Assembly: GCF_018812025.1 (NCBI RefSeq)
Contig: NC_063045.1
Span: 21,642,656 to 21,706,655 of the forward strand
DNA length: 64,000 nucleotides
Direction of reading: 5' to 3'
Source of the DNA: Megalobrama amblycephala
Taxonomy: Eukaryota; Chordata; Actinopteri; Cypriniformes; Xenocyprididae
Shown piece by piece: positions 36,982-46,411 of the stretch (within the stretch, counting starts at the first letter, position 1; every line of letters starts with the position of its first letter). The notes beneath the pieces were generated by a model. It did no database searches. It saw only the letters and a list, made by a program, of their open reading frames with translations, and was not told the DNA's origin. A program made the position numbers and the translations under genes.

Positions 36982-38251
36982 GAACTTTCTCTTTTCTCAA
37001 GTTTGTTACCATTTTTTTCAATCTGAATCTTTTCCTTCTACTTAGCTCTTCATAACTGACCGTCTTTTGTATCTTTATCACAGAAGCCAAAAACTTTCTC
37101 ACATCAGGAAAAAATTCTTTAACCTCTACTTTTCTTCCAAAGGTTGCATCAAGAAAATCGTTAATCTCTTTTACAGTATATAACTGATCCTCATCATAGT
37201 TGGAGGGAATATCTGACATTTCAGAAAGACAATCATCATCAACCATCTCTTCAGTCACATCAGTGCTTTCAGAGAGCTGTGACAGAGGTACATTATCAAT
37301 TTGATTCTCAACGTTATCTTCATCAAGCTCATCAGAACTCTCAAGATGACATTTTTTCACATCACTTGTCCCTGCCTCTTCATTATTCCTCCTTTTATTT
37401 TCTCCGTCACAATTATTTTTTTTCGCCTTTTTTTCCCCTAATTTCTTTTCACTTAATTCCTTCAGTCTTATATCCTCAATGGATTCACTTTGTTTATGAG
37501 TACTCCGTTTATTATTTGCACTCTGCACTTTGTCAGTTTCGTTGTCTGTCACTGTTTCCTTACTTTTATCTGCATTCTCCGTTTCACCTACAGCAACCAC
37601 CTGTTCACTTTCATTTGTTTTATTGGTATCGCCTTCTATTTGCGTTTTTTTCGGGCATTCCATTTTTTTATGTCCGATACTACCGCACTCAAAACATTTC
37701 AAATGATTGGTGCTTGCGTAGATCATATATGACTTGTCTTCATGTTTAACCCGAAACGAGATATCAAACGTTGGCGATTCTAAAACCATAAACAACTGCC
37801 GCCTAAAAGACAACACATGCTTCAGAGCCTCTTTTTTACATCCGAGTGGAATTAATGTTATTCCACTTACTATTTTCCCGAACCTCTGCAGTTCGTTTTC
37901 AATGCATGCATTAGGTATATAAGGTGGACAATTGGAAATGTTCACTCTTGTCGATTGCGATACCAAAGGTGAAATGGTAACAAAAGCTCCACTTACCCAA
38001 ACACCGCTCACAATGAGTTTACTCACAAAACTTTGATCCTTTAGAAAAACTACCACGGCCTTGTTCATCCTGGATGCAGATACAATGTTATCAAATCCTA
38101 TCTGTTCTCCAATCGCCAAGAGTACGTCCTCGACCGTCACACCGGCGTCTGGCACGCACCTGACTCCATGGCGGAGCGACAGAGAGGAAACCTCCATCCC
38201 CGCCCTCCGCCACGAGGCCCAAACTTTTACCTGGCGATTACAACTAAACAA
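36965..38251 (-). CDS. LINE ORF1: RNA-binding protein with CCHC knuckle
   Basis: 428 codons, no interruption. An N-terminal half with RRM-like alternation (FDNIVSASRMNKAVVVFL, ITLIPLGCKKEALKHVLSF) is followed by the zinc knuckle CFECGSIGHKKMEC (CX2CX4HX4C, near residue 190). A Lys/Glu/Asp-rich disordered region comes next, then a C-terminal helical piece (TVKEINDFLDATFGRKVEVK). Typical of the nucleic-acid chaperone of Tx1-like elements. The true start may be Met19 (MEVSSLSLRH). The last 17 nt overlap ORF2, suggesting coupled translation. Confidence 0.88.
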   Translation of the reverse strand: MFSCNRQVKVWASWRRAGMEVSSLSLRHGVRCVPDAGVTVEDVLLAIGEQIGFDNIVSASRMNKAVVVFLKDQSFVSKLIVSGVWVSGAFVTISPLVSQSTRVNISNCPPYIPNACIENELQRFGKIVSGITLIPLGCKKEALKHVLSFRRQLFMVLESPTFDISFRVKHEDKSYMIYASTNHLKCFECGSIGHKKMECPKKTQIEGDTNKTNESEQVVAVGETENADKSKETVTDNETDKVQSANNKRSTHKQSESIEDIRLKELSEKKLGEKKAKKNNCDGENKRRNNEEAGTSDVKKCHLESSDELDEDNVENQIDNVPLSQLSESTDVTEEMVDDDCLSEMSDIPSNYDEDQLYTVKEINDFLDATFGRKVEVKEFFPDVRKFLASVIKIQKTVSYEELSRRKRFRLKKMVTNLRKEKVLENSL

Positions 38252-38430
38252 GCTACTAATATTTTTAAATTAACCTCTATAGCTCTACAAAAACACTCAT
38301 ACAAAAATAAATAAATAAATAAATAAACGAAAATAGTAAGAAAACACCCCACGAAAAGCTCCTCTCACCCGTGAGACACTCACATTCCCCAAACTCCCAG
38401 CATGCACCGAGAGAGAGAGAGAGAGAGAGA

Positions 38431-38657
38431 ATGTGATTCATCTTCTCCCGATAATTTCTTTGATTGGTTCTCCATTGTCTCCTTCTTTTGCGTTGTTCGC
38501 GCTTTGACAAATCTGCAATTGGCTTTACAACCCCTCTTTCTTTTTTCTTTATGTATCTCTCCCTGTCTCTCTTCAGTCGCTCTTCATATTTGACAGGGAC
38601 CTCTTTTAGTCTGTCCCTATAGGACTGAGACCTTTCTCTAGTTGACTTCCACGGCAT
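38431..38657 (-). CDS. Small basic ORF interrupted by the LINE (unknown function)
   Basis: Starts MPWKSTRERSQSYRDRL and continues with RYIKKKERG and KREQRKRRRQWRTNQ before running into the (TC)n tract where the LINE sits. The first 75 or so residues are very basic and helical, unlike the low-complexity tail. Similar short basic N-termini occur in uncharacterised repetitive fish proteins (recalled, unverified). The remainder of the gene, if any, is not identifiable on the far side of the LINE. Could be a fragment of an unclassified transposon. Confidence 0.4.
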
Positions 38658-39640
38658 CTTAAAAATAGATGAAAAGGCATTTCAACATATATTTGAATAA
38701 ATACATTAACGTTGTACATTTCAATAAATAAAATATTCATATGTAGCCACTCAATCTATGAATTGCACCTTGTAAGCATAAATGTCATTTCCACCTCACC
38801 TTTGTCATTTCCACCCAAGAAGATAATGTGGTGGAAATGACAATCCTACAGTATTTTGTAAAAAAATCAAAGCTAGTATTACAGATTAGCTATGAATTGG
38901 TAGCAAGCATTGCATGCATGCAAAATACATCTATTTGTGTTAAAAAATCTATTTATTTACAAACTCATTTGATGTTACGCCATGTTTGGAAATGACATAC
39001 AATAAAAATATTTTCATTTCAAGCAATATTTACCTTGAGTTTTCTTCTCCAAGTTGCTGAAGAAATTTAAAATCTCCTCCATGTCAGACATGTGCTGTGA
39101 TGTCATTGTTCATCTCCATAGAAACTACCCAAACAGTCTTTCAAAAAAACTTTTTAAAGGGACATTACAGCGTTGTGGTGGAAATGACGGCAATACTGTG
39201 GGACAACTACATTTTGTATATAAAATCACATTAATAGTTGTCTGACCTTAAAAACCTCAATTATGTTTTGATTCTTTTACTGATACTTTACTCAGTCATA
39301 TAAAAAAAAAAAAATAGATAAATCATTTTTTTACACTTCTTTTTCATTATTGAAGATCAGAAGTCTGGGTGTGGGACAAGCACAAAACAGCAATATTTGC
39401 ATGTATAATGATGTTTAAAAAGGTGAAAAAATCATTATAGATTACCGGTAAAAAGTTCCTAAAGTACTTTCATTGTAAATTTAACTATGAAAGTGTGGAT
39501 TTTTCAAAATTAAATGTTTTTTATAAAATATGATCAAAGGACATGAAAGTGCCCATAGTCTAAGAATTGCCCTTTTACATTTCATCTTTTAGCAGATGAG
39601 CAAATGAGGACAACGGTAGAAGTAATCAAACCAACAATAT
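38658..39640. other. Intron/intergenic with repeated GTGGAAATGAC words
   Basis: The word GGAAATGAC or its complement occurs near 38,784, 38,804, 38,831, 38,989 and 39,178, as it does left of the LINE near 31,800. No gene is supported; a poly-A run is at 39,302. Confidence 0.5.
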
Positions 39641-39645
39641 GATAA

Positions 39646-40082
39646 TGTTGTGGCAAAAAAAACACTCCGACTCTACTGCATAAGAGACAAACACGTCCAA
39701 TTGTCTTTAAAGGTTTTATTTCTTGCAAGAAAGGTCAGACAGGTCATACAGAAACACAAGTAGCTGCAGAGTGTAAGACCAAGAACGAAAGCTTCCCCTC
39801 ACTTTTATATCTCTAACCTCCAAGGCCGAAGCCTCTGTCTTTTTACCATATTAGGAACATCTCTTAGTGGCTGTAACTTTCCACACATTATTAGCACAGA
39901 CATGTTTTTAACATACATCTTGCATGTCCCCATACCATATCTTGCTCTTTCTATTTCTAACATCTATGTTAACACTATGTTCAACATTACCACTTAAGCC
40001 AACATCATACCATGTTCCATAAGCATCATATTTCACAAGAATACAGGTTAAAAGCATATGAAAAATTAAAATTTCCACAACA
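39646..40082 (-). mobile_element. Solo LTR with target duplication GATAA
   Basis: Ends TGTTGTGG...CCACAACA form an inverted repeat with TG/CA termini. Flanked by GATAA at 39,641-39,645 and 40,083-40,087. AATAAAA on the minus strand near 39,718 gives the orientation. 437 bp; no internal coding region. Confidence 0.88.
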
Positions 40083-40365
40083 GATAACAATGCAAATGTT
40101 GTGACTAGTTCCAGTTCCCTTTCAAGGGAACTTGCGCTGCATAATCGCTGTGGGAACGCCTCAGCATGATGTCGTCATGAAGCACGTATGAAATCTGTCC
40201 AATCGGGAGATGGTACATCATAGGCGGGTGACGTCACTGACCAGGAACTATAAAGCCTACCCGAAAACACTCTCATTCAGCTTCTGTGTCTTCAGCAAGC
40301 GCTACATGTGATCTTGTCTGTCTTTTTTATTGTTGTCTGTCTACCATCATTCATTCATTTATATT

Positions 40366-41700
40366 ATGGCGAGTGAGCAGCAATTCAGGAAGTGTGTTCT
40401 TCCCTGTCCTCATTTCATTATGGACAGGGATACACATGAAATGTGTGTTGCTTGTTTGGGAGTGCAGCATGCCCAGGCAGCTCTCGTAGGGGCTGCCTGT
40501 GTGCACTGCAAGCAGTTACCCATGAAAACGCTGCACTCCTGCCGGGCCCTCTTCGAGGAGAGTGGCTCGGTTCACGTTCCTCAGGACTCGGGTCCCGCTT
40601 CTGCTGAGGCAGGGCTGCGCCTCATGTCCTGACGTTCACAAATGGATGTAGCAGCGGGGTTAGAGACGGGCCCAGCCTTATCTCTGCCCTCACCTGCTGC
40701 ATCCAAAGTGTCTATCCGGAGTCAGGAAGCACACGCTGATGGCGTCCAGTTCTGAGGAGCTGGATGTTGTCAGTGTGACAACAGGAAGGACTGAAGATTT
40801 GGGAGCTTGTGGATGTGCTTACTTGAGCCGTTGCCAAGCTGAACATTGACTGGCCAGTCGAGAAGCAAGAGCAGCAGACTAGAAGTAAACTTGATGAACA
40901 TTATCTACCATCTAGGTTTGCTCATCCTCCACGTCAGAGCTGACCATTTTTTCCGACCTCCACACTGAGGTGTCGAGGTCGTGGAAAAGACCGGTATCCT
41001 TCCGTGTCTACACCCCTCAAATGTCTACCTACAGTAACATTATTGGTTTGAGGAGACACGGGTATGGGGCGATGCCAAAAGCGGAGGAGTCGCTTGCAAG
41101 CCATCTCTCTCCCCAGGCGGCATCGTCCCTCAAAACCCCGAAATTACCCACTAAGCCCTTGAAAACAACATCAGCGCTAGTGGGTAAAGCGTACTCAGCT
41201 GCAGGTCAGGCTGCAGCTTGCTTGCATACAATAAGCATTTTGCAAGCATACCAGACTGACCATCGGCCACTCTATGGCAGCCCTGGTGGCCACGGAGAGG
41301 CATCTTTGGTTGAATTTGACTGAAATCAAAGACAAAGATAAAACGATTCTCTTGGACACACCACACTAAATTATTCTGCCCTCTTTGGTAATGCTATCAC
41401 CACCATCACTGAGAGGTTCCAGGAGTCTAAGAAACAAGCTGCAGCTTTTCAGCAGTTTCTTCCCCGCCGATCCCAAGTCCCTTCGGCTGCTGGGCGGGAG
41501 CAGCCCAAGCCGAGTACGAGCTCCTCGCATACACGCAGACAGCACCAATAGCAGAGCGTTGCTACCCATTCTCCCCCTCCGAGGAGCTGGGATGCGGGAC
41601 AACGCTCTCAGGCGAAGTCCTCGAAGAGCAAGACAGACCTGAGGACCATCACTGTTACTAAGAGGGCTTCGTCAATCCTGATGGCAGATGGATCAGGATC
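40366..41700 (+). pseudogene. DIRS ORF1 (gag-like), broken
   Basis: Starts MASEQQFRKCVLPCPHFI and has Cys pairs in CVACLGVQHAQAALVGAAC and CVHCKQLPMKTLHSCRALF, as in fish DIRS ORF1. A stop at 40,630 and several frame changes follow. Conserved pieces then reappear: HGYGAMPKAEESLASHLSP, TSALVGKAYSAAGQAAACLH and a Gln/Ala-rich FQESKKQAAAFQQFLPRR-like stretch in another frame near 41,410. Not translatable as one protein. Confidence 0.85.
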
Positions 41701-42019
41701 CTGAGGGTGGTCCCCTTCAGAGTCAAGCGGTGTTCACCTCTCTTAACGGTGCCCGTGTGTCTTCGGTGCCCTCAGGGGGGTGATCTCCTAACCCCGCCGC
41801 AATGCCGGGGGCGCAGTAGTTCCCTGCATGTCATCCAAGGGTGGTGCACTCTCTCTGGTGCAGCCAAGCCAGTCGTTCCCTGTGGGGACTCCGCTTCAGG
41901 GCACTGAGCTCCCTGCCCATATTCCACCAGAGGCCAGCCTCGAGAGGCTGGTTTCCTTAGTAGATTTTTTTGACAATGTGGAAAGGTCTGTCAAATATCT
42001 TAATGGGTGCTGCACACAG

Positions 42020-43905
42020 TAAAAAAGGGGTATGCGATTCAGTTCATCATCCACCCCGATTCAAAGGGATCTTGCCCACAGTGGTGGGTCCCGAGCAGGC
42101 TCTGGTGATGGCACTCCAAAGCATTCCAATATCGGGTTCTTCCCTTCGGCCTAGCACTGTCACCCCGCACCTTCACCAAATGTGTAGACGCGGCTCTGAA
42201 GCCCTTGTGTATGCAGGGCATCCGCATTCTGAACTACATAGACGATTGGTTGATTCTGGCTCAATCAGAGAAGATGGCAGCTCAACACTGAGATCATTAG
42301 GGGTGTCCTCGACTACGGATTTACGTAGTCGAATCCGATTTGAATCAGATTGCCTGTATTCGACTGACAGTCGAATCATAAAGGGGGGGGAGTGCGCTAG
42401 AGAGTGCGCACAGACTTTGAAAGGTTCGCGCGCTGAACTGTGCACGAGATGGAGCGGGACACGTAAAATGAAGTAGGTCTGGCTATAGTCTACCCGCGGC
42501 TTGACAATTTTTATTTTCTTTCACACACAGCACAGAGAAACATCTTTCTATAAACCGACCAAACTGCCTGTCAAGTGATAGACTAAACTGACAATGATTT
42601 TATATTTTTTAAACAAATGAAAGGCAATGCGGATAAACATTCACAGCCACGATGTACAGAACACTCTCAAAGATATAGAAGAAAATGAATAAAAACATTT
42701 TGGATCAATAAACTTTATTATATATATATATATTAATAACTGCAGAAAGGCCACACTGCAGATATACATTTCATATGTCGGCAAATCAAATTACATCGGC
42801 TAAATTGTCTGTGCGAGCAAGCTTTAGGCTAACTAATCTACAGCGCAACATTGATGCACCAAAAACCATAATAACCAAATATATAATTTTTTTTTATCAA
42901 ACATTAATTTACAGAATTGAATTAGAACAGAATATACCGTTCTAATAAATGAAAATAGTCTAATTAAAAAAAATGCAAAATGCCTGAAGTGCAGGGGAAC
43001 ATATATTCAAAACACAAGCCAGAAATAGTTAAATTAAATAACCCTGAGTGATCAATAAATAAATTTAAATTAAAGAAATTATTAAAATGACAAAATTATA
43101 GCTAGAATTGTCAACTTGTCTTTTTAACTGCAGAGACAATAAACGCTAAACTGGAGTGGCAGTCTTTTTAGCTAAACAGCATCCAAAAATCAAATTACAA
43201 GCAGCTGAAATAGTTTGAAATCACTTGTAGCTACCCTATTGATTGAGAGACAAAAATCCAGTCTTTCACGCGATCTGCCTGTGTCCGTTGAGTCTTTTCA
43301 AATAGCGCGCTATAGTCACCTCGTTGGCCGGCAGAAGCGGCAGCAGTGTTTGTCGTTGAGTTGGAAGTAAAACTTAAATCGGTCACAGGTTGTATTTATT
43401 CACGCACATTAAAAATATTTATTAAAAGCTTCTTTCTTTTCACATTTTTATTTATAGTATTAACATAATAGGCTGTATATTAACCTATTAGGAAAGAACC
43501 GGTATGTCTGTGTAAAATCAGATATTGAGCGCCCCCATATCTCGTCTCATAACACCTCTGTGACGATTTGACTGTGGGATTGATAGTCGAATCAGGCTCC
43601 TCCTATTGAAGATTCGAATCGTCGACTTTTCAGGGTCACCCCTAGAGATCATATGAGAAGGTTGGGGTTGAGACTAAATGCAAAGAAAAGTGTGCTTTCT
43701 CCAGCTCAGAGGACCACTTATCTAGGCGTGGTTTGGGATTCAGTGGCTATGTGTGCCCGTTTATCTCCGGCTCGCATAACATTGATTCTCTCGACCATCT
43801 CAGACATAAAGCTAGGCCAGTCACTCACTGTCAAACAGTTCCAGAGACTGTTAGGTCTTATGGCAGTTAGCTTATGGTCTTATATTTGTATGTTTTGGGG
43901 CACCT
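42020..43905 (+). pseudogene. DIRS reverse transcriptase remnant, split by an hAT insertion
   Basis: First part: PPRFKGILPTVVGPEQALVM, an apparent internal deletion, then in another frame FGLALSPRTFTKCVDAALKP and the catalytic NYIDDWLILAQSEKMAAQ at about 42,230-42,284. The reading is interrupted at 42,298 and resumes at 43,653 with MRRLGLRLNAKKSVLSPAQR, TYLGVVWDSVAMCARLSPAR and LTVKQFQRLLGLMAVS. It stops soon after. YIDD and the LGVVWD segment are characteristic of DIRS RT. Inactive. Confidence 0.87.
42298..43644. mobile_element. Non-autonomous hAT element 1 (in DIRS RT)
   Basis: Ends TAGGGGTG...CACCCCTA; subterminal TAGTCGAATC/GATTCGA words on both sides. Perfect 8-bp target duplication GAGATCAT at 42,290-42,297 and 43,645-43,652. 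1,347 bp, AT-rich, with an (AT)n tract near 42,718; no transposase seen. Confidence 0.93.
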
Positions 43906-44091
43906 AGGAAGGGTCTCCCCGCATCCAAGCAGAGAATGAGCAAGTGAGTGGTCGAGGCCATCTGTAGCTTCAGCTACACACGAACAGTCACTTGCTCATA
44001 TGGCGACGTTGGGATTGTCGTTCCCATAGCGTTTACGCAGTGTGAGTTCCTTTGAAAGGGAACGTCTCAGTTATGTATATAACCTTATTTC

Positions 44092-45164
44092 TAGGGATGT
44101 CCAGATCCGATCACGTGATTGGAAATTGGGCCCGATCATGTGGTTTCAGACTCGATCGGAATCGGACGTTACCTCCCGATCAGGACTCGGATATATATGT
44201 ATATATATTCTCATTATTTTTAACACATCTATAGTGATGCGGTGGCACAGAGTTAGGCCTGTTTCACACTGCAAGCGTAAGCGGCGCGTGAGTAGCGCAT
44301 ATTTTTTTCAGCGTGCATGTCAACCAACGGATGCATTCACACAGGCAGCAGGAGCAGCTCGTAAAGCGTCAGGCAGGAGCGTCGCGTAAGCAGCAGTGCC
44401 GCGATCGTCTCGGCACCGAGTCTATCCCTGTGTCTCAATCAGCTCCCTAGCTCCCTAGGTCGTGAATCAGTATATAATGAAAGTGAATGTGGCTGATACC
44501 CTGATCAGTGCCCTGACTACTGAACTAGGGAGCTGATTGAGACACACGCTGCGCTGCTGACGCGTAATTAAAGTGAAAGCACACTTTTGATGGACAAAAT
44601 AAATATAATTTCACACAAAAAGTGTTCAAAATGCACACAATACACATGTCTAATGTGTTTTAACAAGAATTTGAGTATGACAGAAAAGAAAATTAAGAAT
44701 CAAAAATAATAATAGAAGATTTACCCATTTAAACTTGTTTTTTATTATTCAGTTTGGGTTAAAGTATGGTGTATTATAAAAAACTAAAGTAAACTAGCCA
44801 GAAAAAATGATATATATAAACATTATTTTAGTTATTACACAGACTGCAGCATACCCAAATCAAACCAAATATATTTGTTTTTATATTAGCCTTTTTTATA
44901 TTTACTGTTGCACTAAAGTGAAGTGAAGTGAACAATTTATGTTATTTATTACTTGATTGTTCAAGCTACCTCACAGAAGTGCTCTGTTTGTACTTAAATA
45001 AAAAATAAGGAACGTCCTGGATCTGTTTTTTTTTTCGCTCTTCTTTATTCTTTTTTTGATGTATTATAGAAGTATCGGATCGGGACTCGGTATCAGCAGA
45101 TACTCAAAATCAAATGACTCGGACTCGCACTCGAGGGCAAAAAAACCTGATCGGGACATCCCTA
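44092..45164. mobile_element. Non-autonomous hAT element 2 (in DIRS 3' part)
   Basis: Ends TAGGGATGTCC...GGACATCCCTA; subterminal repeats include GATCGGGACTCGG-like words on both sides. Perfect 8-bp target duplication CTTATTTC at 44,084-44,091 and 45,165-45,172. 1,073 bp, no transposase. Carries a smaller palindrome inside. Confidence 0.93.
44430..44545. mobile_element. Small palindrome nested in hAT element 2
   Basis: GTGTCTCAATCAGCTCCCTA at the left is mirrored by TAGGGAGCTGATTGAGACAC at the right around a roughly 75-bp centre. MITE-like; a third nesting level inside the DIRS element. Confidence 0.75.
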
Positions 45165-45447
45165 CTTATTTCCCTGAATAGGGAACGAGACGCTGCGTCG
45201 CCTTGCCATACTCCCAGCATGCCCATAAGTCACTTGCTTCAGTATTTCAGAAGCTGAATGAGAGTGTTTTCGGGTAGGCTTTATAGTTCCTGGTCAGTGA
45301 CGTCACCCGCCTATGACGTAACGTCTCCCTATTGGACAAATTTCATACGTGCTTCACAACGACATCACGCAGAGGCGTTCACATAGCGATTATGCAGTGT
45401 CTCGTTCCGTATTCGGGGAACTAAGTTTATATACATAACCGAGACAT

Positions 45448-45727
45448 TAGTCTAGCACAGTCCATGTAGTTGCTATTTTTTTTAAATAGATATAGTCTAG
45501 TAAGTGTTAGTATTAATGGGTCAAGTGTTGATGATAAAGATGAGTCTTCAGCAGTTTCTTGGAAATGGCTAAAGATTCAGCAGCTCGGGTTGAAATAGGC
45601 TGGTCATAGTCAAGGTAAAGGTAGAGAGTTGTTTGAACACGACTCTTTCTGCCTCAGAGAGTGGAGGGTAGGAGCGAAGTATAGGTATGCTAGCTGATAA
45701 GATGTCTGTGTCACCTCATTCATGCTG
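45448..45727. other. Intron/intergenic, no gene seen
   Basis: Moderately GC-balanced sequence without recognised coding content; could be older repeat sequence. Confidence 0.35.
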
Positions 45728-45800
45728 TTCATTCACTTCCCCTGAGACTCAAACCCACAACCTTTGGGTTAAAAGTCTCCATTAGGTCACGATTGCCTCT
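45728..45800 (-). repeat. tRNA-derived SINE head (partial)
   Basis: On the minus strand, GTGACCTAATGG resembles a pol III A box and GGGTTTGAGTCTC a B box about 35 nt later, the layout of a tRNA. No full cloverleaf or SINE body was confirmed. Confidence 0.5.
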
Positions 45801-46030
45801 TAAAACTGTGAAGAACTTTTTTTCACTGTGAAGAGAGCACATTGATCTCAGCCACTCTCCTCAAGAGCTGACCTCCAAGACAGATATGTAGAAAAAACAA
45901 CATATACTTTTTTCAATTCTCTTTTGTAGTTGAACACCATGACACAGTGTCATGTGTCATGGTGTTGATGCTCTGGGAATGCTCTGCATGAACTGGTGTC
46001 TGAAGTACATGTCAATATACACAAATCTTG

Positions 46031-46070
46031 ATTGGTTACAGCAGTCAGGTGATGTCACAGGCTATAAAAG
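46031..46070 (+). promoter_or_regulatory. CCAAT/TATA core promoter candidate before GIMAP exon 5
   Basis: ATTGG (inverted CCAAT) at 46,031, GATGTCAC (CRE-like) at 46,051 and TATAAAAG at 46,063-46,070, 342 bp before the exon at 46,412. It could drive a separate downstream GIMAP transcript. The layout also resembles the DIRS terminal repeat near 40,240 (CACTG...CTATAAAG...CAGCTTCTGTGTCTTCAG), so it may be transposon-derived. Confidence 0.4.
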
Positions 46071-46411
46071 GGCACCTGAAGAAAGCATCATCAGCTTTTT
46101 TGTCTTCAGAAATCTGTTTAATTTGTAGTGTGTGTGTATGTGAAATTTCAGCCCTAGTGTCTGTCTGTGTGTGTTTGAAAAAGAGTATCAGACAATATGA
46201 ATAGAAAGAATGGCTTTAGGAGATGCATCACGGCAGGTCCTTGTTTTATTACCGGGGTTTATAACAAAGAATATATTTGACTCATCAAAATAAGGAAATG
46301 GGTCAAAAGTGCTCATTGTACTCCAATCCCCCTGTTTATCTTTGAGTCACTTGAATTAATAAAGATGTTTTCTTAAATTTCACTATGATTTGTTCTGTTT
46401 TTAATTTTCAG

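Larger units (their letters stand above)
32735..38408 (-). mobile_element. Tx1-type LINE, near full length
   Basis: A 5.7-kb minus-strand non-LTR retrotransposon: a short 5'UTR (about 157 nt), ORF1, ORF2 overlapping by 17 nt, and a 3'UTR of about 260 nt. Both ends lie against (GA)n: 32,717-32,734 at its 3' end and 38,409-38,430 at its 5' end. An ORF1 with a CCHC knuckle plus an ORF2 with an APE-type endonuclease and RT but no RNase H seen fits the L1/Tx1 group. Tx1-clade families in fish are known that insert into simple repeats (Kibi and Koshi, from memory). Only one disabling break was noticed, so the insertion is young. Confidence 0.9.
40106..45447 (+). mobile_element. DIRS-type retroelement with two nested hAT insertions
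   Basis: Inverted terminal repeats: the left one (about 40,108-40,310) and the right one (about 45,225-45,430, reverse complement) share GGCGGGTGACGTCACTGACC, AACTATAAAGCCTACCCG and CTCTCATTCAGCTTCTG. An internal region near 44,030-44,090 repeats the outer ends (GTCTCAGTTATGTATATAAC), as in DIRS elements, which replicate through a circle using a tyrosine recombinase. Without the two hAT insertions it is about 2.9 kb, so it is internally deleted: gag-like and partial RT remnants remain, and no recombinase or methyltransferase coding was found. Confidence 0.88.

Noticed and set aside
37279..37749. 156-codon plus-strand ORF
   Set aside because: Antisense shadow of LINE ORF1.
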